Below the pieces are notes generated by a model. That model searched no databases, was not told the origin of the DNA, and saw nothing but the letters and a program-made list of their open reading frames with translations. Both the position numbers and the translations under genes were made by a program. A DNA stretch of 64,000 bases from Neckera pumila (Eukaryota > Streptophyta > Bryopsida > Hypnales > Neckeraceae): the NCBI GenBank assembly GCA_963969595.1, contig OZ018415.1:21333782-21397781 (forward strand), in the 5' to 3' direction. Numbering within the stretch: position 1 is the first letter of the stretch; the number at the start of each line of letters is the position of its first letter. This document shows, piece after piece, positions 26,044 to 35,865 of this stretch.

Positions 26044-27017
26044 CCCCTTGAAAGACCAATTGTCCCCTTAGGGTATAAAATTGATTTCAAACAAGCTCAT
26101 AAGGTCTCAATATTTGTTGTGATTTTTTGAATTTTTTTGTGAAGATAGAAAATCACATTAGATTTTTATAAATATAATCTTTATTCTAATTAATGCCCAT
26201 GAACAAAAGTTATGGTACAAAAATCCCAGTTTTTAGTTCAATAGGCAGAAAAAAATTCTCAAAAAAACGTAAAATAAAAAAATAAAAAAATTTACTTCAC
26301 CAAAAAATTTAGAAAATCATGCCTTCACAAAAATAGCCTTTTTGTACCAAAAAATCATAGACTATATTTTAATCTACATAAAAAGCTTTGATTTATTTTA
26401 TTTGAATTTGTTATTGAGAAAGTTACAGACAATATTATTTTTCTGGCAATCAAAGCATTTGAAAAATAACTTGTAGGATTCATATCTGAACTCAATTTTG
26501 ACAATTTAAAAAAAAAAATTTCACAAGGTTAAAGTCTCTTGTTAGAACAATCTCACCTTTGAGATTAGTGTGTTTCAATTCCATTCTAGAGCTAATAATA
26601 GTTTAGTGTTTCTTTCAATCTTGAACTTACTTGTACTTAACAATTTTTTAATGAGTGAAATTAAGTGTTTTAAAATAAAAAATAAAAAATTCCTAGATTT
26701 TCCATTCAATTATTCATCATACAAAATTAAAAATTAAAAATCAATAGAACAAAGTTTTTAAGTTAAAAGGTTCAAAGCCAAAAGCATGTAGTCAAGGTGC
26801 AAAAAATTCATTTCTTTCACTTTAAATGCAAATATCCTACAATCTACATGGGTAAAGTTTTTGAAATTTCTTCCACACATTCTTACTCTAGTGTGGTACA
26901 AGATCCTAGGGTTAGATATGCAAAAAAAAAAATATTTTTTTAATTTTGTTGCTCTTTGCTATAGAAATGGCAGTTTTGAGTGATTTTGATGAAAAGAAGG
27001 CCTTGGAACTTTAGGGG
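26044..27017 (-). mobile_element. TTAA-target element, long form, reversed
   Basis: TTAA at 26040-26043 precedes CCCCTTGAAAGACCAATTG. The far end, read inward, is CCCCTAAAGTTCCAAGGCC, followed outside by TTAG, a one-base change of TTAA. The interior matches the long copies at 46463-47395 and 55593-56513 in reverse. Confidence 0.6.
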
Positions 27018-27101
27018 TTAGAGAGTATGATGGATGACTTCATTGATCATTGTAGAAACAAAGAATGCACCTATCAATCCAATACCCAGAGCATTTTGGT
27101 A

Positions 27102-27584
27102 TGGTAGAACCTCTCTTAGTGCATAATGTGGGGACTATGTACTAAGAGAGGTTGTTGCAGTTGGAGATGTTAATATGTACTGAACTCTAGCTAACGTGGC
27201 CACTCACTATGAGGCTTCCAACCACTGTTCACAAATAAATGCTTCAAAATACGACCTCTCTTACTGCATATTATGTAAGGTGGGTACACCCAAATGCGTC
27301 ACTGACCTTAAACCGCCATCTATACTCTCTGTACATCTCCAAAATCAGTTCTGTACCTATGTGGAAGAAACACTTTTAGAACCAAACTTTGTTCCTTAAT
27401 AATTTTTGCATACAGTATCCAAATGCTACGTTCTTTGGTGCGTTGGAACCTCCTTTCACTTGCCAATAAGACTATATGAAAATCTGACCAGCCTAGTAAC
27501 ATTAACTAGGCACAGTACCAATTTGTGGCGGTTTTGGGTGTACCCACCTTACTAAGAGAGTATGCACTAAGAGAGGTTCTATTG
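27102..27584. mobile_element. TA-target miniature element, copy 1
   Basis: The inverted ends share AGAACCTCTCTTAGTGCATA and are flanked by TA (27100-27101 and 27585-27586). TA duplication is typical of Tc1/mariner (Stowaway-like) elements. A smaller relative is nested at 30221-30405. The ORFs inside (27196-27502) have no recognisable domain. Confidence 0.7.
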
Positions 27585-27589
27585 TATCT

Positions 27590-28114
27590 ACTTTTTTTGT
27601 GGGGTAAAATCTATCCCCAGGTTCCACATTGAGATTGAAAGATGGTCATGAAGGCTACGGGGGCACTGGGCCGATGGCACAACGGAGCTCCTCCATTTCT
27701 GCACTCAAAGCCTGGCACGTGGTTCCCAAGTCCACCGCCGCTTTTTTTTTTTTTTTTTTTCTTTCAGTTTTGTTTGTTTCTTTGTTCGCACCCTCCGTGG
27801 TCCTCATTTCGTGCATTCATCCGTGTTGCCGCTTCTTAGAATTGCTGCTGTCGAGAAGACCATGGTAGCTCATGCGGGTCCCAATAGAGGTGGTCCAGGC
27901 CTCCGTAGAACAGAACCAGGAGCTTTTGGCGAAGTAAGGCACCAGGCAGTTCGTTCGCTCGTTCTCATCCAAGGGCGCTCTTTTCTCATCCATCCTCTTC
28001 CCAATGCGTGTTCCTGGTCTTATCAACGCGGGTCAGCAACTTTGACCAGCCGTTCAGCACTCCAGTCTACGGCGCGAGACTGCCTGCATAGTGGAACGCA
28101 AGCTCTTAACCCCA
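27590..28114. promoter_or_regulatory. GC-richer upstream region of the first GDGGSSKWRP locus
   Basis: This block is clearly richer in G+C than its surroundings and leads to the TATA box at 28115. A poly-T run sits near 27744-27761. ORFs on both strands (27629-28119) have no domains and overlap one another, so I treat them as chance. It may hold upstream control sites or an unrecognised upstream exon. Confidence 0.3.
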
Positions 28115-28120
28115 TATAAG
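28115..28120 (+). promoter_or_regulatory. TATA box of the 28421 locus
   Basis: TATAAG in the context CCCATATAAGGACC lies 306 bp upstream of the ATG at 28421. The second repeat-peptide locus has a similar spacing. Confidence 0.5.
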
Positions 28121-28420
28121 GACCCGCACTGGCCTGCGTTCCTCATTCACAATATATTCATCAGTCGACCTCTCTTCCTCGCATTCGATTCTAGCTACCA
28201 GACAATTCAAAGATCAATCTCCAGTCACTGAAGGGTTTCCAAAGGGAGAAGCTTGATCGAGTCCCGGCTTGAGTATTCATTCTTGCAAAAGGCCAGTGCA
28301 AGTTTTGATCCGTTCAGAGATCATCCCAGTTTCTATCTAAGTAAGTGAGTACATAAATTCGTAGTAAGACTTGACAGCAAAGTTAGGTTCTTCGAATTCC
28401 TGTGCCAGCAAGGCATTACA

Positions 28421-28606
28421 ATGGGTGCGCAAGGTGATGGAGGTGGTTCGAAATGGAACCCGTCATCCTACTCTGGGGACTACGAAGACTGCGAAGGTGA
28501 TGGCGGATCCTCCAGATGGAGGCCGCCCTCACACTGCTGCGGCTGCGACGACGGCTGTGAAGGGGACGGAGGATCCTCCAAGTGGAGACCCGGAAACGCG
28601 TTCTGA
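28421..28606 (+). CDS. Small GDGGSSKWRP-repeat protein, locus A (unknown function)
   Basis: The 61-residue ORF starts at an ATG in the context ACAATGG and holds three diverged copies of one motif: GDGGGSKWNPSS, GDGGSSRWRPPS and GDGGSSKWRP. Between the copies lie short acidic and cysteine-containing linkers (DYEDCE and CCGCDDGC). No signal peptide or membrane segment is visible in this exon. A GTAAGT-like donor near 28341 leaves room for an intron in the leader, so an upstream exon is possible. The same repeat, in purer form, is encoded at 34072-34233 on the same strand, 5.5 kb away. An overlapping ORF in another frame (28371-28700) is longer but lacks the conserved motif. I do not recognise the family. 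Possible roles such as peptide precursor or metal or nucleic-acid binding are guesses. Confidence 0.6.
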   Translation: MGAQGDGGGSKWNPSSYSGDYEDCEGDGGSSRWRPPSHCCGCDDGCEGDGGSSKWRPGNAF

Positions 28607-28743
28607 AAGAGTCCGATTTGAGCAAGTGGAGATCAAGCGCCAACTGAAATTCAACAATTTTGTACATACTGCGATCAATACAAACACCGAGCAATGGTAG
28701 TCACCCAGAGTGACCAGTTGCCCAAGCTAGAAATGCGGAGGCG

Positions 28744-29106
28744 ATGGTTCAGAATCTCGAGAGAGAATATTTTTCTCCGAGGCTTCATCCTTTCGGCAGA
28801 TCTGCCAAAAGCATTGGTGTCAAATTAGTTGACCCGTTCGTTCCGACATTCGGAATCATTCATACAAACATTCTTCCGGACCCCGTTTTAATTTGTAGAG
28901 CAGAGGCCCGACGTAGAGTAGCTGCCATTCATCGGTCTGAGCCAATTCCTGGTTGGCAATGTTTAAATAAAAGACCTCAAAGTGAAAAGAATTTTATCTT
29001 AATTAAGCATCCCCTTCCGATCAAACGTGTCTATCTTGTACGTGTATCAAGCGACGATATTGTCATGCCATGTGCGTCCGGGACCATTTGCATTTGCGCT
29101 CTATGA
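28744..29106 (+). CDS. Hypothetical ORF downstream of locus A
   Basis: A 120-residue ORF starting 138 bp after the locus A stop, in the same GC-richer island. I recognise no domain, signal or repeat. Being on the same strand and in the same island, it could be a further exon or a separate small gene. It could also be chance, since the island has few stop codons. Confidence 0.2.
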   Translation: MVQNLEREYFSPRLHPFGRSAKSIGVKLVDPFVPTFGIIHTNILPDPVLICRAEARRRVAAIHRSEPIPGWQCLNKRPQSEKNFILIKHPLPIKRVYLVRVSSDDIVMPCASGTICICAL

Positions 29107-29688
29107 AGCTGGTCTGAATATGGTGAATGACGCCACTGGGCGGCACTGCTGATTGGTTGAAGTGTCGGTAGCAGTAGCTTATACTCCGTATATAACTGCT
29201 ACAGTAGCTTGACACGGCACGGTGCACCTGCATTGTTTTGTTGATTCACTACTTCGGTTCAACTGCGCGCACTGGTGACATACTAACAGGCACGTACAGA
29301 CAAGTGTGTAGCGATGTCGTGTCCATACGAATTTCGGAGGAGAATGCAGACGCACTCGTCCGCTTGCAATCTGAGGTTGATCGTTGCTTCCAACTCCTAA
29401 TGGGTTAGCCATTAATTATGCCCTGGCTTCAATTCAACCCCTGGCATACATTCAGTTTCAGTACCTTATAAATAGCTGCCTCCAATTAATTATGATCGGT
29501 TGCTAGACAATCCGAAGAAGCAACAAGTGATTTCACAAATTTTATGCAACATGCAGACAATCTGCTTTCTGAAGATAGGACGATAGGAGTGTCTAATATT
29601 CCAATTATGTGCAAAATTACTTGGTGAAATCTTCAATTTCGTTAATTTAGTTGGTGCGATTCTAGTCACACTTCCACCCTCTCACTTA
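29107..29688. other. Rest of the GC-richer island, with a further TATA-like site
   Basis: TATAAAT at 29467-29473 in the context CCTTATAAATAGC looks like a core promoter, but no convincing ORF follows before the TTAA element at 29693. If a gene starts here, that insertion probably broke or displaced it. Confidence 0.25.
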
Positions 29689-30220
29689 TTAACCCCTAAA
29701 AGCCCATTGTCCTTTGGGGAACAAAAGCGTTTTCAGACACATACCTATAGGCTGAAATTTTCTTCTGAATTTTTGAAACTTTTTTTGGAGGTAGAAAAAA
29801 TGATTAGCTGTGTGGTAATATAATTTTTTTCACAATCCGTGCCTAGGAACAAAAGTTATGACCAAATAAGCTCAAAACAAGGAATGGGGGGCAGAGCGGG
29901 TAGCAAAAGAAATTTGTACTTTTTATTTTTATTTTTTAGTATTTTATTTCTTATAGATTTTATTTTTGTCTATCTTAAAAGCTTTGATTCATTTCATTTG
30001 GATATGTTATGAGAAAGTTATGGACATTCTTGTTTTTTGGGCAGTTAGAGCATTTTTTTGAAAAAAATAACTTGTAGAACTCATTTTTGAATGAAGTTTT
30101 TCATATTCTTGAAATATTTTCTTAGGCATGGTTTAGTTTACTTGCTAGAACAATCTCACCATTGGGATTAGTGCATTTTAATTCCATCTAAAGTATATGA
30201 ATATTTTAGATTTCCTTCAA

Positions 30221-30405
30221 CAATAGAACCTCCCAAAGTTAATCTTCTCTAAACTAATAAAGTATTGTCAAGAAGTATTGATTACTGGTCCCAACTTAAC
30301 AATATGAACCACATACAAACATCATGACCCTCCCTAATGTAATAACCTCTCTAACTTGATGTGTCAGACCGGTCCCAACTCTATTACTTTAGAGAGGTTC
30401 TATTG
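30221..30405. mobile_element. TA-target miniature element, copy 2 (nested)
   Basis: It starts CAATAGAACCTC and ends GAGGTTCTATTG. In uninterrupted copies of the host family this site reads CCTTCTATCTTG. Here it reads CCTTCAA, then the element, then TATCTTG, which shows insertion at TA with one flank later mutated. Confidence 0.75.
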
Positions 30406-30809
30406 TATCTTGTACCTACTTCTACTTAATTATTTTTTTATTAATGAAAATTAAGTTTTTTTTAATCCTTTTTTTTTTGGTAGATTGTCAACTCAATTCT
30501 CTACTATAAACATTTAAAGCTCAAAACTCTGTAGTGCAAAAATTTTAAGTTAAAAATGTTCAAAGTCAAAAAATCCAATCCCACAATGTGTTGAAAAACT
30601 TGTTTTTTTACTTTAAACAAAGATATCTTGCAATTAGTGCGGTCAAAAATTCTGAAAAGTTTTCCACACATTCTTATACTAGTTAGGTATAAGATCCTAT
30701 GGTTAGATGTGCAAGAAAAACATTTTTAATTTTTTTTACTCTTTGCTAAAAAATGGCAGTTTTGGGTGTTTTTTGGCAGAAAAAAGGCCTTGGGCCCAGA
30801 GTGGCAGAG

Positions 30810-31092
30810 TTGTCATATTAGACGGAATATCACTGTTCACGGACAGAATCGGATCGATTAGGGTTGACCGGCTGCGAACTTCAGAGCCTTGTAACTTTTG
30901 CAAAAAATTCTTCAAATCGAGCAAATGAGATGTTTTTCAGCATCTACAGTTTTTGTAGATGCCAAAAAACATCTCATTTGCCCAATTTGAAGAACTTTTG
31001 CAAAAGTTACAAGGCTCTGAAGTTTGCAGCCGGTCAGCCCTAATCGGTCCGATTTTGTCCATGAACAGTGATATTTTCTCTTGATATGACAA
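30810..31092. repeat. Near-perfect 283-bp hairpin
   Basis: Two arms of about 138 nt pair almost throughout, closing on a loop near 30949-30953 between AGCATCTACA and TGTAGATGCC. The outer ends begin TTGTCATAT, resembling the terminus of the 15-kb hAT element. It interrupts the right end of the TTAA element at 29693-31113. It may be a foldback transposon; if transcribed it would give double-stranded RNA. Confidence 0.75.
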
Positions 31093-31261
31093 CCAGGCTC
31101 AGGTCTTTAGGGGTTAAGTGAGCAAATTTTCATTACCCCCATGTCTATATTTTTTTTTGAACATTTTACACTACAATCAATACGGGATTAAAAAAATATA
31201 TATGTATCTACATTAATTATACATCCATATTTTGTATAACACCATATATTATATTTCATAC

Positions 31262-31455
31262 ATGAGGAATTTTGTTAAAATGGCGGTATTTCGTGTGCCA
31301 TTTTGACTGCATGCCATTTTGACCATCTAAGATAGGCATAGATTTCAAAACGGACATATAAACCATCTAAGATAGATATAGATTTTAGAACAACTGTTTT
31401 GAACTGCAAAAGTGCTAAAGTTCTGGAATGCCGCCATTTTAATAAAATTTGCCAT
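31262..31455. mobile_element. ATGGCGAATTTCG-family miniature element, copy 2
   Basis: The ends are inverted versions of ATGGCGAATTTCGTTAAAAT. They are flanked by ATAC on both sides (31258-31261 and 31456-31459), a 4-bp target duplication. The inside contains TCTAAGATAGATATAGATTT words shared with the other copies. No coding capacity. Confidence 0.75.
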
Positions 31456-31459
31456 ATAC

Positions 31460-32118
31460 CTAAACCTATACCCCACATGTCACATTGTATCAATATACTA
31501 TATTAGAGACCATATCCATATCAAAGGTTTTTTGGTTTTGGTTTTAGAAATGGATGAGCAAATTAGGTGTTTTATTTTTTATTTTCTTAATTCAATTAGG
31601 ATACAAGGAAGAGATGTATCTTTTCAAGGGATAGTAACAAATGTCTTCACACCATGTCTAGGTCTTCAATTTAAAATCTATGAAAATATAATAGCAACAA
31701 TCAATTAAATTTGAAAGTCAATTCAGCATTACAAAAAATGTGAACCCTGTGGAGGGCCATGAAGGATTTGTTTTTTGGCACCCCATGGTGCAAGTACAAA
31801 AAAAATAAAAAGTATAATTTTTTTTTTTAAATTGAAAAAAATAAAAATATGAAAAAAATAGTAAAAGCTGACATGGCAATGATGTGGCACCAATAGTGCC
31901 ACATTAGCTACTTTCATTAAGAAGAAAAAAAGTTTAATAAAAATTTTAACTCCTTTTTTATTGCATTAGGGTAGTTTAGAATTTGCGGACCTCCCTAAGA
32001 CTAAAATTTTTGGTTATGTTAAGTTGACAATACTTCAATACTTTGGACACCTTTCAAACTGCACGTTCTAAAACATATATCTATACATGTTCTTGATTTG
32101 AGACAATCATAAACACAT

Positions 32119-32151
<33 letters not shown>

Positions 32152-32515
32152 CACCTATACTATATCATGTCTATATCTATGTCTATGCATGTGTACATGT
32201 ATCATAAGTTTTGGTGAGTCACACCACTTTCACCCTCGAACACCAAACTTATTACCACGGAAATAACTCTTTTGATACCCTGTGAATCATTATTTTGCTT
32301 CAAAACAAACAAACATACATTGGACATTGGAGGTCAAACTATTGTGCAAGACGTCCCCTTTTTACACAAACTTCCAAGGATGAACATCTGCACTTCTACA
32401 CTTAAATGAATCAAAAGGATTCATTGTCATTCATTGGACTCCTTTAGTGTCGGCAACGGCAACGACGTTACAGGGTTCACAAATTGACGTTATTTGCTGT
32501 GCTCTTTTTGTACGG
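31460..32515. other. AT-rich DNA, simple repeats only
   Basis: (CA)n followed by (TA)n at about 32112-32152. No gene is recognised. Confidence 0.4.
32112..32152. repeat. CA/TA microsatellite
   Basis: Uninterrupted CA units pass into TA units. Confidence 0.9.
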
Positions 32516-32518
32516 TTA

Positions 32519-32923
32519 GAGCATCCCCACTCCAACTCAACAAGTGGCTCAAACTAGGCAAATGGCCGTGCCCAGCCATAATGAGTGCCCCACGGCACGC
32601 ACGGCGAGGGCCAAAAAATGGCCGGGCATGGCCAAATTTGAAGAGCACCCGGCCAAATGAAGAGTCTTGCTTGTGGCTTGGTATGAGTTATTTTATCTTT
32701 ATTTCCAAGTTTCGAGAGACCTTTTCATTTATTCCCCAAGTTTCGAGAGACCTTTTCATTAATGAATGTCTTTCCCCGAGTAGGCATTCATGAGGTAGCA
32801 CTTGGGGGCCGTGTAAACCCGGTTTCCCGTGTTCGTAACCCGTGTTGCCGTGGGGCACATGGGCCGGGCTTGGTCAAATGACACTCCATGTGCTCCCTGG
32901 CCATGCCTGGAGTGGGGATGCTC
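32519..32923. mobile_element. PIF/Harbinger (Tourist-like) miniature element
   Basis: Ends are GAGCATCCCCACTCCA and its inverse, flanked by TTA on both sides (32516-32518 and 32924-32926). The terminus resembles known GAGCATC-type Tourist elements and the target duplication fits. The interior is GC-rich, with repeated CGGCCA/TGGCCG words. Diverged relatives lie at 52535-52955 and 56522-57402. Confidence 0.85.
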
Positions 32924-32926
32924 TTA

Positions 32927-33239
32927 CAACGCAAAGGTGATCAGTTCCAGAGGCAAAAGTCTTCGACAGCTGCGCACGCTGACGCACGTGATGCTCGCAG
33001 TGGTACCGGTACCCCGCCGAGGAATTTTACTTCATCATGCAATGCGGCAGCATTACCTAGCTAGTACGGGTAAATGACGGAAGTGGGATACATTCCCCGG
33101 CGGCAGATTACTTAGCAAGTCAAAAACATCTCTGACCAATATGACCAACCAGTAGTAACTGTCGAAGTTTCATCGCACTTTCCTATGAAACAGTGCTGCA
33201 CTGCTGCTCCTCTTCCAAGAGTGAAAAAGGTAACTTCTG
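32927..33239. other. Moderately GC-rich DNA, unassigned
   Basis: No domain-bearing ORF. It may belong to the island that continues at 33.58 kb. Confidence 0.3.
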
Positions 33240-33243
33240 CTGT

Positions 33244-33573
33244 ATGGTGAATTTCGTTAAAATGGCGGCATTCCATTACAATGGCACGTTATTTCAGTTC
33301 AGAACGGCCGTTCTGAAATCTACACCAGTGACACATTCTGAAAATCTACGCTTTTCCTAGATATCTAAAATCTATATCAGTCCTAGACTTTTTAGAACGG
33401 TCGGTCTAAAATCTATATAGTTCCTAGATGCTTGATCTACAACAGTCTTAGATTTCTGGAATCTATACCAGTTCTAGATGTTCAGAGCAGACAGTCTGAA
33501 AAAATGGCATAAGGAATATGGCACAAGGAAAATATGGCACTGGGAATACCGCCATTTTAACGAAATTCGCCAT
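33244..33573. mobile_element. ATGGCGAATTTCG-family miniature element, copy 1
   Basis: The inverted ends match over about 30 bp, starting ATGGTGAATTTCGTTAAAAT. They are flanked by CTGT on both sides (33240-33243 and 33574-33577). Internal TCTAGA/ATCTATACCAG words are repeated several times. No ORF. Confidence 0.8.
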
Positions 33574-33577
33574 CTGT

Positions 33578-33805
33578 CAACGAGTACGGCTTGGCGCTTG
33601 CAGCTTTGGGTCTTCGATCAGTTGAGGATATATCGCGTTGCCGGCGCCGGTCTACACGAATACCAAATCTACCACTGTTAGACTACGCACATCCTTTGAA
33701 CGCCATCTCAAGCTGCATGCGTTTGATCGACTTTTGGTCCTTCAAGACGGCCGCTGACGAAGTCCGTGGAATTTGAACAGTCTAGATCTGATGATAATCG
33801 GGACA
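33578..33805. promoter_or_regulatory. GC-richer upstream region of the second GDGGSSKWRP locus
   Basis: A short GC-richer block between the miniature element and the TATA box at 33806. The ORFs in it (33478-33776) start inside the element or lack domains. Confidence 0.3.
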
Positions 33806-33812
33806 TATAAAA
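33806..33812 (+). promoter_or_regulatory. TATA box of the 34072 locus
   Basis: TATAAAA in the context GGACATATAAAAGAGC, 266 bp upstream of the ATG at 34072. The leader shares the stretch TTTCTTTCTAAG (33972-33983) with TTTCTATCTAAG in the leader of locus A, a weak hint of common ancestry outside the repeats. Confidence 0.6.
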
Positions 33813-34071
33813 GAGCAGCACAGCTAGAGAATGAACCAAACATTCATTCTTCCTGAACAATCTCATCTGGGTGACCTATCCTCACAATCTGAAGACGCTT
33901 TAGCAATTGATATATAGGACTTGCATCCGAGTCTCCAATTCGACACATGCACACAGTCAGAGACGCATTGATTTCTTTCTAAGAACTGAAATATTTAACT
34001 GATCCAGCGTGAACAGCACTTCCCGAGAGCTTCAGAAGTCCACTAAGTCCTCAGAGAGCGAGCAAATTGCC

Positions 34072-34233
34072 ATGGCAGTGATGGGTGATGGGGGATCATC
34101 GAAGTGGAGGCCCCCGTCGAAGGCTTCCCCCATGGGCGACGGAGGATCGTCCAAGTGGAGGCCTCCGTCCAAGTCTAGTCCCATGGGGGATGGGGGCTCC
34201 TCCAAGTGGAGACCTCCGTCCAAGCATCAATGA
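34072..34233 (+). CDS. Small GDGGSSKWRPPSK-repeat protein, locus B (unknown function)
   Basis: The 53-residue ORF begins at a strong start context (GCCATGG). It reads MAV followed by three 16- to 17-residue units MGDGGSSKWRPPSK with linkers ASP and SSP and the tail HQ. The 14-residue core is identical in all three units. Yet 9 of its 14 codons vary between units, always at the third base and always synonymously. That pattern shows which frame is read and that the peptide sequence is under constraint. The frame stays open upstream to 34009 without an ATG, so a spliced upstream exon is possible. No signal peptide or membrane segment is visible. The units are basic and contain one Trp each. I know no family with this motif. 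A repeated-core peptide precursor is one idea, but no processing enzyme is seen nearby. Confidence 0.7.
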   Translation: MAVMGDGGSSKWRPPSKASPMGDGGSSKWRPPSKSSPMGDGGSSKWRPPSKHQ

Positions 34234-35376
34234 AACTCACTCGTTGTCGATATCCTCCTCGACTGTCGGCAAACGCAGCTAACGTCAATTTCTTTAAATT
34301 TCTCTAAATTAGCAGTTTTGCAGCCAAAAACTGTGACGTAAATCTTCCCAAAGATCTACTTAGATTTCAGGCCACACTTGGACTGGTATAGATTTTGGGT
34401 TCAGGATGCTCGGCCCAAACCGCACCAAAGTAATGGAATATCGATCGCCAATTTAACGAATTCGACGTTACCTAGCTGCGGCAAGAATTCCAGATTCAGT
34501 TGAAAACCCAGCCAATTCAATCCTGCAAAGTCTGCAATCAGCGAGTGAATTGCTATTGAATTCCATAGCTAGCTAGCTCGATCATCTGGCACAATATATA
34601 TACATGGAGGTCCCATAGATCGAGAGATCTCGATTGTTCCATTAGTTTCAATTCTGGAATTCCTAACTCAGAGTTCCTCTGTACAGATTCATTTTAGATG
34701 ACTAGAGACTAGAGTAGTTCGATTCTTGATTCTTTGTTCACACATTGTGGCAATGATTTGACAATAATACCTCTGACAGTTTTCAAAAAGCTCACTCGTT
34801 ATATAATACATTGATCGGCTATATACATAAACTCATGAAATTAAGGCTTCAGTTGGTTGAATTTGCATTTCATGGGTTCTTCCGTCAAATTCGGTATTCG
34901 TAATCTTCCGTGACCATTTTTGACGTGAACCATTTTTTCCCTCCCGACTCCATTGTCACCTTCCTTGGAATCTTGGATGAGATCCACAAGGCCATTTTGA
35001 TTACATTGTGCGTGCCATTTTAATTTTTTATGTATTGAAAGTGATGTTCGATGTTCATGCTTACTTCTGAGCTGAATCTGAGTGTGATCAATCTGGCACA
35101 GCAAGCTTTTTTGGAATTCCCTCTGACTAGTTTCGGGATTTTGTAGTTTTTTTCTACTAGTTTTTAGCATTCCCGATTTTCTAATGTCACCATGGAGGGA
35201 TCTTCAAAGAATTCCTATATAAGAGAAAATTGTGGATTTTCTTTGTAGGGATTTTCATAAATTCTCTTCAAATCCCTGTGTACAATTCAAATTGGTAGAC
35301 TTTGTTATACATCTTACATTTCAATGTCGTTTCCACCTAATATTTGGTAGATTTTACAAGATGTAATTGTCCTATA
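34234..35376. other. Downstream flank of locus B, unassigned
   Basis: No domain-bearing ORF. A 109-residue minus-strand ORF (34841-35170) has no recognisable feature. Words around TCTGAGCTGAATCTGAG (35065) recur near 53165, so a dispersed repeat is present. Confidence 0.3.
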
Positions 35377-35487
35377 CATTAGAGAAAATCTTAGGCCTTT
35401 GGAAGGTTGCTCCGCAAGCCTCCAAGAATCCCAAAGTTTAGTTTTTTTTTAGCTTAGGATTTTTTCTTTCCCAATTTCTCATATACC
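35377..35487. mobile_element. Left end of a CATTAGAG-family element
   Basis: CATTAGAGAAAAT followed by GGCCTTTGGAAGGTTGCTCC matches the ends of the copies at 12701 and 57309 (reversed). It runs up to the insertion site of the 15-kb hAT element. No right end is recognised on the far side. Confidence 0.4.
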
Positions 35488-35495
35488 CAGTCAAC
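35488..35495. repeat. Left 8-bp target duplication of the giant hAT element
   Basis: CAGTCAAC, identical to 50518-50525. Confidence 0.9.
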
Positions 35496-35616
35496 CATGG
35501 TTGTCATAACAAACGAAACAGGGTCATCGGACCGGATGTCCGGATGGTCTGGATGTCTTTAATTTTGTAACTTGTGGAATTTTTTGGAATGACACGTCAC
35601 TTTGTAATGCTAAAAT

Positions 35617-35865
35617 CGGGGCGCAGATGTCAAGGGAGGGCGGAAATGCTATTGTATGGGCGCGGACGTCATTGCGCCACCGTTAGGGCGTGGACGCGTA
35701 AGGGGCGCGGACTTGACTGCTATGGCACGGACGTGAACGGCGGACGCGGACGGGCGCGGACTTCAGGCAAGGCACGGACTTTAGAGACAGGGCGCGGACT
35801 TTAGAGACAGGGCGCGGATGCGTAAGGTCAGGGCGCGGACGTTACCATCAGGGCCAGGGCACTTT
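35617..35865 (+). repeat. Left subterminal GC-rich array
   Basis: About ten units of the type GGGCGCGGACGT, some as GGGCGTGGACG or GGGCGCGGACTTTAGAGACA. No gene starts here, so this array marks the transposon end. In hAT elements such subterminal repeats bind transposase; that role is inferred. Confidence 0.85.

Larger units (their letters stand above)
29693..31113 (-). mobile_element. TTAA-target element, long form, carrying two insertions
   Basis: TTAA flanks at 29689-29692 and 31114-31117. Ends CCCCTAAAAGCCCATTG and, from the other side, CCCCTAAAGACC. The 1.42-kb length is explained by two later insertions: a 185-bp TA-target element at 30221-30405, and a roughly 300-bp hairpin at 30810-31092 close to the right terminus. 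Without them the body matches the copy at 26044-27017. Confidence 0.7.

Noticed and set aside
27629..28026. ORFs crossing the poly-T run near 27744
   Set aside because: Composed of low-complexity Phe/Pro reading and overlapping on both strands.
28371..28700. 109-residue ORF overlapping locus A in another frame
   Set aside because: Longer, but it lacks the motif shared with the second locus and shows no domain.
34032..34282. ORFs in other frames across the locus B repeats (34032-34223 minus, 34085-34282 plus)
   Set aside because: They exist because the 51-bp repeat is a multiple of three. Differences between units are silent only in the GDGGSSKWRPPSK frame.
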